Both the position numbers and the translations under genes were made by a program. From Thermoplasmatales archaeon ex4484_36 (GTDB lineage Archaea > Thermoplasmatota > Penumbrarchaeia > Penumbrarchaeales > EX4484-36): 23,341 bases of DNA. The stretch's first letter is position 1; each line of letters begins with the position of its first letter. Under the pieces are notes generated by a model. It did no database searches. It was not told where the DNA came from and was given only the letters and a program-made list of their open reading frames with translations. The DNA lies in NCBI GenBank assembly GCA_002254765.1, contig NJDV01000040.1, positions 1 to 23,341 of the forward strand. Reading direction: 5' to 3'. Below are positions 14,871 through 23,195 of the stretch, piece after piece.

Positions 14871-15407
14871 CACCCACCGTAGATTTTAAGCAGACTCCTT
14901 CTACCGGCGAAGCTCCTACTGCCCACCCCGGCGCCCAGGAGCTTCAGCCCCTCCGGGGCCTCCCCCTCCCTCCTCCATATGTCCACAAGTCCTTTGAGAA
15001 GAGTGGCCCCCGTGGGGGTGAGAAGCTCTCCCTCCCAGGGCCCTTCCGTGTAGGGCAGCCAGAGGCTCATTGTGCACCTCCTCCTCCGCCCTTACGATTC
15101 TTTCAAAGGCCTCCCGGGCGAAGCGGTTCTCCCTTGAGAGCCCCGCCGCCTGCAGGGCATCCAGAAGGTGCGCCTTCATCTTGAGGGCCTCAATGTCCCC
15201 CTCCCCCTCCTCCCACCGAACGTCAACCTCCAGCGCCTCCACCCCCCTCTCCTCAACCCTTCTCAGGCGCACAACAGTCTCCCCCATGACGCTTCCAGAG
15301 CTGCTCAAGAGCTCTTCCATCTCCCTCAGCGGCACTCCAGAGGAGGCTATCAGGGCGCCCAGGATCATGTCTCCGGAGGCGCCCTCCCGGGGGTCTATCA
15401 GGAACAA
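14870..15407 (-). CDS. Short LarC-like protein, frameshifted
   Basis: The N-terminus FLIDPREGASGDMILGALI is the hallmark of LarC (TIGR00299/DUF111), the nickel-insertion enzyme of lactate racemase cofactor synthesis. The reading frame is lost after VHNEPLAA. One base removed at GGG (15053-15055, CCC on the coding strand) continues it as YTEGPWEGELLTPTGATLLK, again LarC-like, to a stop at 14870. Repaired length is 178 residues. Typical LarC is near 400: the segment normally lying between the VHxE and TPTGA regions (with the HEVG/D and HG...PVPAPATLELL motifs) and the whole C-terminal half are missing. It may be a diverged short paralogue or a decayed gene, so nickel-cofactor function is doubtful. 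The TTG start follows AGGAGG and the stop of the surface-protein gene. Confidence 0.7.
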
Positions 15408-15409
15408 CG

Positions 15410-16165
15410 CTATCTCCTCCTGAACCTCACGTCCCAGATGACGTATGCCCCTGCGGCTGAAAGAAGGATCACCACGGTGGCGATCTCAGCGGTGGAGAGG
15501 CCGCCGCCGTTCTCCGGGCTCTCCGGGCTCGCTCTCCTGTAGGGGAGCTGGAGATAGCTCAGCTGCCCCTCCTCCCCGCAGGCCACGGCAAGCACTGACC
15601 TTGGAGGCAGCCGGGCGGTGAGGTTCAGCCTCACCACACCCCAGCGGATCCACCTCTCCTCCCCATCCACACCGCTCAGGTTCATAATGGCCCTCTTCCA
15701 GTTCAGGGCGGGTGTGAGGTTGAGGGGGCCGTAGGTGTACTTCAGGTCGAAGGTCCCGTCGCCCTCAAAGTCCACCTCCACCGACGCGAAGAGGGTCCCC
15801 GGGCTTAAGGAGTTGTACCTGTAGGAGATGTTGAGGTGGTTCTTCAATGTGGGGTCCGGGCGGAAGTAGAGCGTTTTCATGTACACCCGGGGGTAGGGAA
15901 GGCGGTAGGTACTCTGGGTGGAGTTGAAGGTGAAGTAGAGGGTGCTCTCCTTTTGGATCTCATCCTCGGAGGGGGGATAGAAGTTCAGGTAGGGCCTCCT
16001 GTCGTAGGGGGAGACCTTCAGGTAGAAGAGGAGCGGTGCCCCCTCCTCCGACGGGTTCACCGCCTGCTCCCCTCCGGCGGGGGACAGAAGTGCTACTGTC
16101 CCCTGCAGCACAAGAAGCAGGATGAGTGTGTGAACCCAAACGCCGCTCGGAACCTTCCTCCGCAT
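15410..16165 (-). CDS. Membrane-anchored extracytoplasmic protein, unknown
   Basis: This 251-residue protein has a signal peptide (VWVHTLILLLVLQGTVALL), an ectodomain with several N-glycosylation-type sites (NST, NIS, NLT, NLS) and one C-terminal helix (IATVVILLSAAGAYVIW) ending in RFRRR. The layout repeats that of the surface proteins at 4888 and 6117, without clear sequence similarity. ATG 16165 is chosen because GGTGG precedes it and a TATA-like stretch on the minus strand lies near 16196-16212. It heads the operon with the LarC-like, two-helix and zinc-ribbon genes. The ectodomain segments DFEGDGTFDLKY suggest a beta-sandwich. Function unknown. Confidence 0.75.
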   Translation of the reverse strand: MRRKVPSGVWVHTLILLLVLQGTVALLSPAGGEQAVNPSEEGAPLLFYLKVSPYDRRPYLNFYPPSEDEIQKESTLYFTFNSTQSTYRLPYPRVYMKTLYFRPDPTLKNHLNISYRYNSLSPGTLFASVEVDFEGDGTFDLKYTYGPLNLTPALNWKRAIMNLSGVDGEERWIRWGVVRLNLTARLPPRSVLAVACGEEGQLSYLQLPYRRASPESPENGGGLSTAEIATVVILLSAAGAYVIWDVRFRRR

Positions 16166-16238
16166 TTCGTCCACCACTTTAGGGACACATCGCCCCGATA
16201 TAATAAATATTTTCTGCACTTCTCAAGCGCCTCGGGGC

Positions 16239-17075
16239 TCAAAGCGGTATCCTTCTCCCGGAGGGTCCCCTGCGGTATCTGCCGAATTCATCCATCTGAA
16301 GCACCTCCTCCAGGGAGAAGACGGGTCCGTCGGTGCAGACCCTCCAGCCTGAGATGGAGCAGCTGTCGCAGAGGCCCACTCCACATTTTATGTACCTCTC
16401 CAGAGAGAACTGGATGTCAAGCCCCCTCTCGAATGCCAGGGTGGCCAGAGCGGCCAGCATCCTCTCCGGCCCGCACGCCACGAAGGAGACCCCCTCAGGA
16501 TCACTCCCCTCCCTTGAGGAGAGGTACTCCTCAAAGAGCTCGGTCACAAATCCCTTCCTGCCCCTGCTCCCGTCATCGGTTGAGAGAAGGAGCTCAATCC
16601 CTTCTTTCTCCACCCAGCTGAGATAGGGGAGCTCCTCCTCAGTCACCGCTCCCAGCAGAAGGACCCCCTCGCCCCCCTCCCTCACGCTCTTAAGCAGCGC
16701 AGAGAGGACTGACGGTGCCCCGGAGCCGCCGGCTATTCCCACCACCCTCCCCCCCTCCTTCAGGCTGTAACCTCTTCCCAGGGGGCCTTTTAACCCAAGC
16801 GGTGCACCCTCTCCCAGCCCCCTCAAGGTGGCGGTGGCCTCCCCCACAACCTTCACAGTGAAGAGAACCTCCCAGCCCTCCTCCGTCTCCCTGACGTCAG
16901 CGGGAGAGAGGGGGATCTCGTCCACCTTCGGTATCCACACCAGGGCGAACTGCCCGGGGACGAAACCCCTCCACCGCTCGGAGGTGGAGCGCACCTTGAA
17001 GCTGAAGATGTCCCTGCACTCCTCCCACACATCAAGTATCCTCACCACCTCCCTGTCGTGGGCCATAGGAGTCAC
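16239..17075 (-). CDS. pyrK: Dihydroorotate dehydrogenase electron-transfer subunit
   Basis: PyrK is the FAD/[2Fe-2S] partner that passes electrons from PyrD to NAD+ in pyrimidine synthesis. The 278-residue protein has an FAD-binding barrel (FVPGQFALVWIP, then EIPLSPAD), a nucleotide-binding segment GIAGGSGAPSVLSALL, and the Fe-S ligands in KCGVGLCDSCSISGWRVC (C-x4-C-x2-C-x7-C spacing as seen). The start overlaps the pyrD stop as ATGA; a second ATG three codons in is also possible. Its order after pyrD is the normal one for the heteromeric class 1B enzyme. Complete. Confidence 0.93.
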   Translation of the reverse strand: MTPMAHDREVVRILDVWEECRDIFSFKVRSTSERWRGFVPGQFALVWIPKVDEIPLSPADVRETEEGWEVLFTVKVVGEATATLRGLGEGAPLGLKGPLGRGYSLKEGGRVVGIAGGSGAPSVLSALLKSVREGGEGVLLLGAVTEEELPYLSWVEKEGIELLLSTDDGSRGRKGFVTELFEEYLSSREGSDPEGVSFVACGPERMLAALATLAFERGLDIQFSLERYIKCGVGLCDSCSISGWRVCTDGPVFSLEEVLQMDEFGRYRRGPSGRRIPL

Positions 17076-18028
17076 TCACCCACCTCCTCATGGGGATACC
17101 TTTCAAGGGCAAGGCCGACGATCTCACCCGCGCTGCCGTAGCCCTCCTCCACCAAGAAGGCCTCAATCTCCTCTCTGATCTGTGAGAAGACCCCCACCCC
17201 CCTCCTCCTGACAGCGCTTCCCACCTCCACTGCCGCCGCCCCCGCCATAAGGAACTCCACGGCATCAAGCCCCGTGGTTATACCTCCTGAGCCCACAATG
17301 GGGGCCTCAACCTCCCCCGAGGATGCCAGCTCCCAGACCTTCTCAAGGGCAAGGGGCTTTATACCCTCCCCCGAGTATCCCCCGGTGCCGCTGGCGAGAA
17401 CGGGCATGGCCAGGTAGGGGTCTATCGCTATGCCCTTCAGGGTGTTAATGGCCACAAGGGCGTCCGCCCCTCCCCTCTCTGCCGCCTTTGCCGCCTCCAC
17501 GATGTCGGGGCAGTGGGCGGTGAGCTTCGCCCAAACCCCCCGGGGGAACCCCCTCCTGACAGCCCTCACGGCGCTGTAGACGCCATCGGGGTCCTTCCCG
17601 AAGGCGATGCCTCCCTCCTCAACGTTGGGGCAGGAGAGGTTCACCTCCACGGCTTCCACCGGAAGCGTCCGGGCGGCTCTCCCCAGCTCCTCAAACTCCT
17701 CCACGCTCTCCCCGTAGAGGGAGAGTATGACGGGGACCTGGGGCATCTCCTCTCTGAACCTCTCTATCTCCTTCGTGTAATGCTCTATCCCCGGGTTGGG
17801 GACACCCATGCTGTTTAAGTACCCGGTCCTCAGCTCCACGAAGGTGGGATTGGGATGCCCCTCCCTCTCGGCGAGGGATATGGATTTGGTCACCACCGCA
17901 GCGGCGCCGCCCTCCACAGCCCTCATCATGGAGGCGGCGGTCTCGTTGAGAACCCCTGATGCGAGGATCACCGGGTGAGAGAGCCACACCCCCCCAACCT
18001 CAACCTCCATAACGGGCCTCTCCATCAT
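17072..18028 (-). CDS. pyrD: Dihydroorotate dehydrogenase catalytic subunit (class 1B)
   Basis: PyrD is the FMN enzyme that oxidises dihydroorotate to orotate, the fourth step of UMP synthesis. The 318-residue TIM barrel shows LSHPVILASGVLNE at the start, GYLNSMGVPNPGIE, EVNLSCPNVEEGG, INTLKGIAID and VGSGGITTGLDAVEFLMAGA, the last binding the FMN phosphate. Class 1B is inferred from the adjacent pyrK. It overlaps dys upstream and pyrK downstream, each by ATGA, so the three are translationally coupled. Complete. Confidence 0.95.
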   Translation of the reverse strand: MMERPVMEVEVGGVWLSHPVILASGVLNETAASMMRAVEGGAAAVVTKSISLAEREGHPNPTFVELRTGYLNSMGVPNPGIEHYTKEIERFREEMPQVPVILSLYGESVEEFEELGRAARTLPVEAVEVNLSCPNVEEGGIAFGKDPDGVYSAVRAVRRGFPRGVWAKLTAHCPDIVEAAKAAERGGADALVAINTLKGIAIDPYLAMPVLASGTGGYSGEGIKPLALEKVWELASSGEVEAPIVGSGGITTGLDAVEFLMAGAAAVEVGSAVRRRGVGVFSQIREEIEAFLVEEGYGSAGEIVGLALERYPHEEVGE

Positions 18029-18987
18029 CTATCCACCCCCATCATCTCGTAGAGGGCCATCACCATGAGGGGCAGCACCTGGGTTATCTCCGCCTCCACG
18101 GTTATGTAGCTTGCATCTTCCCTGACCTTCCCCCATGAGACCGCCTCCCTCATCCTCGCCCCGGAGAGGGAGCCGTCGTGCTCCTGGGCCGTCGTTACGT
18201 AGACAGCGTAGTCAAGGCCGCCCCTGAACTGGTTCCACCAGATGGTGTGGTGCTTGGATATGCCGCCGCCGAGTATGAGGGCCCCGCTGCGCTTTGACTC
18301 GTAGACGATGTCTGAGAGGAGCTGCTCGTCCTTCAGGGGGTCCACCCGGAAGTCCCTCCTCCTCTGGTTGAAGAGCCACACGTGGGAGCCGAAGGCCCCG
18401 TCGTAGAATCCGGGTACGAAAACCGGTATGCCCCTCCTGGCGGTCCAGTGGAGGAGGGAGGAGTCGTCCTCTATCCTCTCCCCCACCATTCTTATGAGCT
18501 CAGCCCCCCCAACCTCCCTCACACCCTCCCGGTAGAGCTCCTCGAAGATCCCGGTGAGGTGCTCCTCAAGGCTGGGGCCGTACACCTCAAGGGGGACAAC
18601 AACGTTGCCCAGCCTCATAAGACCGAGCTCCTTCAGCTCCAGGTCATCGAGGAGGAAGTCCCCGTGGTAGTAGTCCCCCCACACACGGGCCAGGTCGTGA
18701 TCCAGCGTGCCCGTTGTGGTTACGATGACGTCGAAGAGGCCCCTGCGGACCATGTCAACGATGACTCCCCTCACCCCCGTGGCCATGATGGCGGCCGGAA
18801 AGGAGAGGAACCTTGTGCACTCCTTATCCTGAAGCATCCTCCTCAGTATCCCCGTGGCCTCGGCCACCTTCCTCCCGCCGAAGCCACCTGCCCTCTCCAT
18901 GGCATCCATCAGCTGGGAGAAGGAGGAGATCTCAGCTGGACGGATGTCCACAACCTTCCTGTGGTCCTTCAGCACGTCTTTTTCCAA
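18025..18987 (-). CDS. dys: Deoxyhypusine synthase
   Basis: This enzyme transfers the aminobutyl group of spermidine to a lysine of translation factor aIF5A, using NAD+. The 320-residue protein carries the family segments VTTTGTLDHDLAR, FVPGFYDGAFGSHVW, and GGGISKHHTIWWNQ, whose Lys forms the enzyme-substrate imine. The TTG at 18987 is the earliest start downstream of the TATA box at 19024-19032; GTG 18975 is an alternative. It is the first gene of dys-pyrD-pyrK. The combination has no obvious metabolic logic and may only reflect shared growth-related expression. Confidence 0.94.
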   Translation of the reverse strand: MEKDVLKDHRKVVDIRPAEISSFSQLMDAMERAGGFGGRKVAEATGILRRMLQDKECTRFLSFPAAIMATGVRGVIVDMVRRGLFDVIVTTTGTLDHDLARVWGDYYHGDFLLDDLELKELGLMRLGNVVVPLEVYGPSLEEHLTGIFEELYREGVREVGGAELIRMVGERIEDDSSLLHWTARRGIPVFVPGFYDGAFGSHVWLFNQRRRDFRVDPLKDEQLLSDIVYESKRSGALILGGGISKHHTIWWNQFRGGLDYAVYVTTAQEHDGSLSGARMREAVSWGKVREDASYITVEAEITQVLPLMVMALYEMMGVDR

Positions 18988-19023
18988 TCTATGACCCCCG
19001 GTTGGATAATCTTTACATTTATC

Positions 19024-19032
19024 TAAATATAA
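19024..19032 (-). promoter_or_regulatory. TATA box for dys-pyrD-pyrK
   Basis: TTATATTTA on the minus strand lies 37-45 nt before the TTG at 18987, giving a predicted leader of about 15 nt. Confidence 0.5.
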
Positions 19033-19058
19033 CCTCTTAGATGATAAATGAAACCCCC

Positions 19059-19147
19059 TCCCCCCCGGGATGGGACAGGGGAGGACTCGTTTGTGGGACA
19101 GCTGAGGTCACGTCTATGGGACGGGGAGGTCACGTAAATAGGAACGG
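19059..19147. repeat. Degenerate tandem repeats of about 22 bp, left of ABC cassette
   Basis: Three adjacent units align. They begin GAGGACTCGTTTGTGGGACAG (from 19081; first 20 bases compared), GAGGTCACGTCTATGGGACG (19104) and GAGGTCACGTAAATAGGAAC (19126), with spacings of 23 and 22. A partial unit with ATGGGACAGGG precedes them. The rest of 19148-19365 is G-rich with scattered unit-like pieces (GTGGGACAG) and no ORF I support. Confidence 0.6.
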
Positions 19148-19322
19148 ACTGAGGGGGTGGTGGTGGGGTGGCCGGACAGTGGTATGGGCCCCGGGAGTGG
19201 GACAGAATTGAGTAAATCTTCCCTCCCAGTATGGGTGTGGGTTGAGACCCAAGAGTGTGAGGAGGCTAGGTGAGGAGGTTTTTAAATGGCTCCGGGCCCG
19301 GCCCTGCACCTTGTTGGAGCGG

Positions 19323-19361
19323 CGGATGGCATAGGGAACATAGCTCCTCTGCTATGGCATC
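19323..19361 (-). terminator. Hairpin after the ABC permease
   Basis: GGATGGCATAG (19323-19333) and CTATGGCATCC (19351-19361) form an inverted repeat with one mismatch, just beyond the permease stop on the minus strand. A T run is not obvious on the transcript side, so terminator activity is uncertain. Confidence 0.35.
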
Positions 19362-19365
19362 CCCA

Positions 19366-21577
19366 TCACCCTGCTGTCCTCTCTCTGAGCACCGTTTCTG
19401 TATCCAGACTCCGGGTGTATCTTATGGGAACTATTGACGATGCCTGGATGAACAGGAATCCAATCAGGAGTATGAGGATGTTTGCCCCCATGACAAGGTG
19501 TATCGGGAAGTAGAAGAGCACCTCCGACATAACCTTGGCCAGTATTCCCGCAAAAAGATACGCCATGGGTATTCCCACTATCACAGAGCCGAGCGCTAGG
19601 ATGGATGTCTCTATGATTATGGATTTTATTATCCTTGGTCTGGGTATGCCGAGCGTGTCCAGGGTGGCGAATTCCACATCCCTCTCCATGAAGGAGATAA
19701 TGACCGCCGAGGCCGCCACGACAAAGGATATTGACAGTGTCAGTATGAAAAACGTGTACAGGAGGGAGATTGCATCATCCAGAAGGGTCATCAAATCATC
19801 TTTCAATTTTGATTGAACAACTACTTTGGAGACTACCTTGGAGTCAAGAAGTTTGTTCACGTAGACGTTCTCGTTCTGCCCTTCATTGAGGATTATGTAC
19901 ACGCCAGTGCACATCTCCTGTGGGAACAGCTCTGCCAGGTTTCCCCTTGACGTGTAAATGATGCTGCCAACAAGTTCATCAACAACACCGCTCACAGTCA
20001 GTTTGATCTCTCCGCCACCACCCTTGAACACTATGGTATCCCCTGCATGGATGCCGGCATCCTGGGAGAGACGGAAGGATATAACTGCGCGGGAGAAGTC
20101 CAGTTTCCCTTCTCTAAGGTGGAAGGTTTTCACCTTCTTTATATTGTCACATCCGACGATCACTGCACCGGATGACTCCTCGCCCTTGAACGCCTGTCCG
20201 GCCATGTGGGTGAATGGTATGACATCACCCGCCTGCCCCGGGTCGAATCCAAGAGTTGTCTCGTTCAGGGCCGTCACACTCTGGGGGTAGAGGAAATCTG
20301 CGCGGAGGTCCCATTTCTCGTTCTCAACGGAGGAGAACATATACTCAATAGCCGATCCTGACATCACAAGCCAGGACCCCGCCATGCCCACTGTCATGCC
20401 CACGACAATAATGGTCAGACTCCAGGGCTTCCCTTACGGATTTTCTGGTTATCAACGCCACAGGGATAGAAACGGAGAGCATGACCGAGGCGAACGCGAA
20501 TGCCCATCCAATAAGGAAGGGGACGGGTGCTGGAGGGAAGTAGAGTTTCAGGTTGGAATACATCTCCAAACTAACAGAGACGATGCCCTGGGTGAAAAGG
20601 ATTCCCAGAACAGTCCCTATAATGCCGCCGATGATGGTGATGACAACACCTAAGGAGATGTAGGCCAGGTTTATGGCGCTTCTATCGTACCCCATGGCCA
20701 TCATCACGCCTATGTACCTGGAATCGTTCTGGACAAGGCGGTACATTGTCATGAAGATGGATATGATACCTATCAGAATGAAAATGAAGCCCATGACAGG
20801 CATCATGTTCTTCATCTTGACGACTCCCATCTCCATGAACACGGCTGAGGGATGATCTTCGCTTCTGGTGATTTTTGTGATGGGATAACCACTGAGGGCT
20901 TCTGTCACCCGATCCATGCTTCCTCCCGATGAGAGGAGGACGACCACCTGGTTCACGCCATCTCCGACGACATCCTGGAGGGCGGATTTGTTCATATACA
21001 GGACCACGAGGGAGTTTCCAATCGGCAGGCTGTAATCCCCGTACGCAGATGGGAACATGTACTCCGGGGAGGACACAATACCAGTGATGGTGAAGTTCAG
21101 CTGTCGGCCCACTATGCTAACGGATACCTCCCTCCCGACATCCACTCCAAATGACTCCATGCCCCCAATGGCCACGGCCCCGCGGCTATCAGTGTAGAAG
21201 TCGCCATCCTCCAGACTGAGCACGCTTATGTCTTTTCGCGCCGGATCATCAACACCTATAAGGACAACCGGGTAATCCTCTCTCTCCCGGGTGTAAATGC
21301 CTCCAGCAACAAGGCGCGTGTCGTACGTCTTCACATCAGAAAGGCCAGACAACCTGGAGCGCACCTCTGTGTCGTTTATGGGTGATGCGAACTCGTAGAA
21401 CACATCCGGCATGAGGTTGTCCTCAAAATACTTCTCAACACTGTACTGGAACACCTCTGCCGAATAATATCCTGTAATCACAAGTGCCATGGCGGCGGAT
21501 ATCACAAGTGATATGGCAATAGTGCGCAGTTTCATTCCCATAAGTTTTCTGAGGACGGATCTGGTTGTGTTCTTCAT
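19366..21577 (-). CDS. FtsX/MacB-type ABC permease, frameshifted
   Basis: This is the permease of the adjacent ATPase. Two open frames (21577-20345 and 20403-19366) are the two halves of one FtsX-type permease. The first ends its sensible part with TRKSVREA and the second, read from just upstream of its ATG, continues WSLTIIVVGMTVGMAGSW. Removing one base at GGG (20425-20427; CCC on the coding strand) joins them into 736 residues, exactly in codons. The joined protein has four plus four membrane helices: near 17-38, 258-283, 300-330 and 348-375 in the first half, and the same pattern of one then three in the second, each half with a large external domain. This duplicated layout is known for FtsX-like permeases of lipoprotein or macrolide exporters and of mechanotransmission systems. 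Substrate unknown. Confidence 0.85.
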
Positions 21578-21583
21578 GATAAC

Positions 21584-22270
21584 CTACTCCTCACTCTCTT
21601 TCTCGTGGAGGACGCCGTGGCGCAGATAGAGCGTCTGGTCCACGAACTTCTTCAGACGCGGGTTGTGCGACACAATAATGAATGTCATCCCAAGCTCCCG
21701 CGATAGGTTCCTCATGATGCCCATAACATTTTTTTCTCGATCCTCATCCAGATTGCCGGTGGGCTCATCCGCCAGTATTATCGTGGGGTGTTTTGCAAGG
21801 GCTCGGGCTATTGCTACCCGCTGCTGTTCGCCGGCGCTCAGCTCCTGAGGGAATCCGTTGGCCTTCTCTGAGAGGCCGACGAGATCCAGAAACTCTGTAG
21901 CCCTGGAGCGTATCTCCTCTTTCGTCATCTTCAGGGCTTCCATGCACAACTCCACATTCTCAAGGGCCGTAAGAGTTGGTATAAGGTTGTAAAACTGGAA
22001 TATGAATCCCACCTTTTCCCGGCGGTAAAGAGAAAGTCTCTTTGCGTCCAGTTTTTTTAGATCTGTCCCATCAACGGTGATCTTACCGCTGTAATCGGTA
22101 TCTATGCCCCCTATAAGGTTAAGGAGTGTGGTCTTCCCGCTTCCGCTCGGGCCCATGACCATTATCATTCTGCCCTGCTCCACTTTGAGGTTGAGCCCCT
22201 TCAGAACATGAACTTTCTCGCTGCCGGTAATGTATGTTTTGTGAAGGTCTTCTATCTCTACAACAGCCAT
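21584..22270 (-). CDS. ABC transporter ATPase (MacB/LolD type)
   Basis: This is the ATPase that drives the FtsX-type permease. All motifs are present in its 228 residues: Walker [10 protein letters not shown] (about 40-48), Q-loop [18 protein letters not shown], signature [15 protein letters not shown], Walker [14 protein letters not shown], and H-loop IVSHN. The signature has Ala where LSGGEQ is usual, a tolerated variant. It is the first gene of the operon, with a TATA box at 22307-22316; the permease ATG lies six bases after its stop. It diverges from the HTH_10 gene, and the inverted 12-mer between them suggests control by that regulator. Confidence 0.93.
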   Translation of the reverse strand: MAVVEIEDLHKTYITGSEKVHVLKGLNLKVEQGRMIMVMGPSGSGKTTLLNLIGGIDTDYSGKITVDGTDLKKLDAKRLSLYRREKVGFIFQFYNLIPTLTALENVELCMEALKMTKEEIRSRATEFLDLVGLSEKANGFPQELSAGEQQRVAIARALAKHPTIILADEPTGNLDEDREKNVMGIMRNLSRELGMTFIIVSHNPRLKKFVDQTLYLRHGVLHEKESEE

Positions 22271-22276
22271 TGTGTC

Positions 22277-22332
22277 ACCGGATATGGTATAACCCCCGGG
22301 AACTAATTAATATATTGCCGACCATGTCCGGT
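22277..22332. promoter_or_regulatory. Divergent promoter with inverted 12-mer operator
   Basis: ACCGGATATGGT (22277-22288) and ACCATGTCCGGT (22321-22332) are inverted copies with one mismatch, 32 nt apart. The first lies at the expected start site of the ABC mRNA (TATA 22307-22316, minus), and the second directly abuts the A/T box TAATTATTTA of the regulator gene. A partial third copy, ACCCGGATTCATG, runs into the regulator start. Binding at these sites could repress or switch both promoters. Confidence 0.6.
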
Positions 22333-22367
22333 AATTATTTATTGCTGAAGCTGCTTTACCCGGATTC

Positions 22368-23030
22368 ATGAAGCGGATAACGATTGTCATGGACCCCGGA
22401 GATTATGCCAGAAGATGGTTTGGAGACGAGAAACTCTTCGACAAAGTGGAATACATGGAGGTGACCGCCCTGGTGAGGTACGATCCTTCCGTTGGGGTTA
22501 AGGTGGTCATAGCAGAGATCGGAATGAAAGACGGATATACCCTAGACGACCTCAGATTCCCAGACCTCGTGAAGGTAGTGGACGTGCTGGGTGTGAGGGA
22601 TAATACATACACATGCCTCCTTAAGGCAGTGGCAAAGAGCAGGGCGGAGAGGAGGCTTTTTGGTATGTTTGACATGGACTTTATATTCGACCCCCCAGGT
22701 TATGTGGATTCTGAGAAACTTGTATTCTCCATCATAACTCACAGCAGGAACATAGGGCGCATCATAGAGGCCCTGCGCTGTGCTGGAATGGTAGTAAAAG
22801 ACATAAAAATACAGAAGGCCGACTTCTCCGGAATGACACCACTATCTTTTCTGACACCCCAGCAGAAATCGGTTCTTATTGCCGCAAAAAGATACGGATA
22901 CTACGCTATACCGAGAAAGATTACAATAGAGGGCCTTGCCCGGCGGCTGGGGCTCAGCAAGTCCACCACAGCAGAGCATCTGCAGAAGGCTGAGATGAAG
23001 ATTATAAACACACTTCTAGCTGGATATTGA
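22368..23030 (+). CDS. HTH_10 (bacterio-opsin activator type) regulator
   Basis: This 220-residue archaeal transcription regulator has a C-terminal HTH_10 domain: LTPQQKSVLIAAKRYGYYAI, then IPRKITIEGLARRLGLSKST and AEHLQKAEMKI. The N-terminal 150 residues are a sensor-like alpha/beta domain without a named family. The start ATG 22368 follows the A/T box by about 26 nt, so the mRNA is probably leaderless. It diverges from the ABC operon and most likely controls it, and itself, through the inverted 12-mers between them. The signal sensed is unknown. Confidence 0.9.
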   Translation: MKRITIVMDPGDYARRWFGDEKLFDKVEYMEVTALVRYDPSVGVKVVIAEIGMKDGYTLDDLRFPDLVKVVDVLGVRDNTYTCLLKAVAKSRAERRLFGMFDMDFIFDPPGYVDSEKLVFSIITHSRNIGRIIEALRCAGMVVKDIKIQKADFSGMTPLSFLTPQQKSVLIAAKRYGYYAIPRKITIEGLARRLGLSKSTTAEHLQKAEMKIINTLLAGY

Positions 23031-23039
23031 ATCTTAGCT

Positions 23040-23195
23040 GGTCACGTTCTGAATCTGCACTAGACCTCAATCATGTTTATGGTGGTTCTGGAGGACCTGT
23101 TTACGGCCCGGGGCAGGCCCCATTTATGCAGCAAGCGGGCCCCGTTAATGGGACGTGCATATTTGGGTCCCAGGTCACGTTTATGAAACGGGGCT
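23040..23195. repeat. Degenerate repeats, right of ABC cassette
   Basis: Units resembling the left array recur: GGTCACGTTCTG (23040), CATGTTTATGGTGG (23073), GAGGACCTGTTTACGGCCCG (23091), CCCATTTATGCAGC (23119), CCCCGTTAATGGGACG (23140) and AGGTCACGTTTATGAAACGG (23172). Spacing is about 18-32 nt and irregular. The remainder to 23341 is G-rich with no ORF I support. Confidence 0.5.

Noticed and set aside
15836..16621. 261-residue plus-strand ORF
   Set aside because: Runs antisense across two real minus-strand genes and their promoter; composition typical of high-GC shadow frames.
19059..23195. CRISPR array
   Set aside because: Repeats are degenerate, nearly contiguous, lack unique spacers of constant length and have no cas genes nearby.
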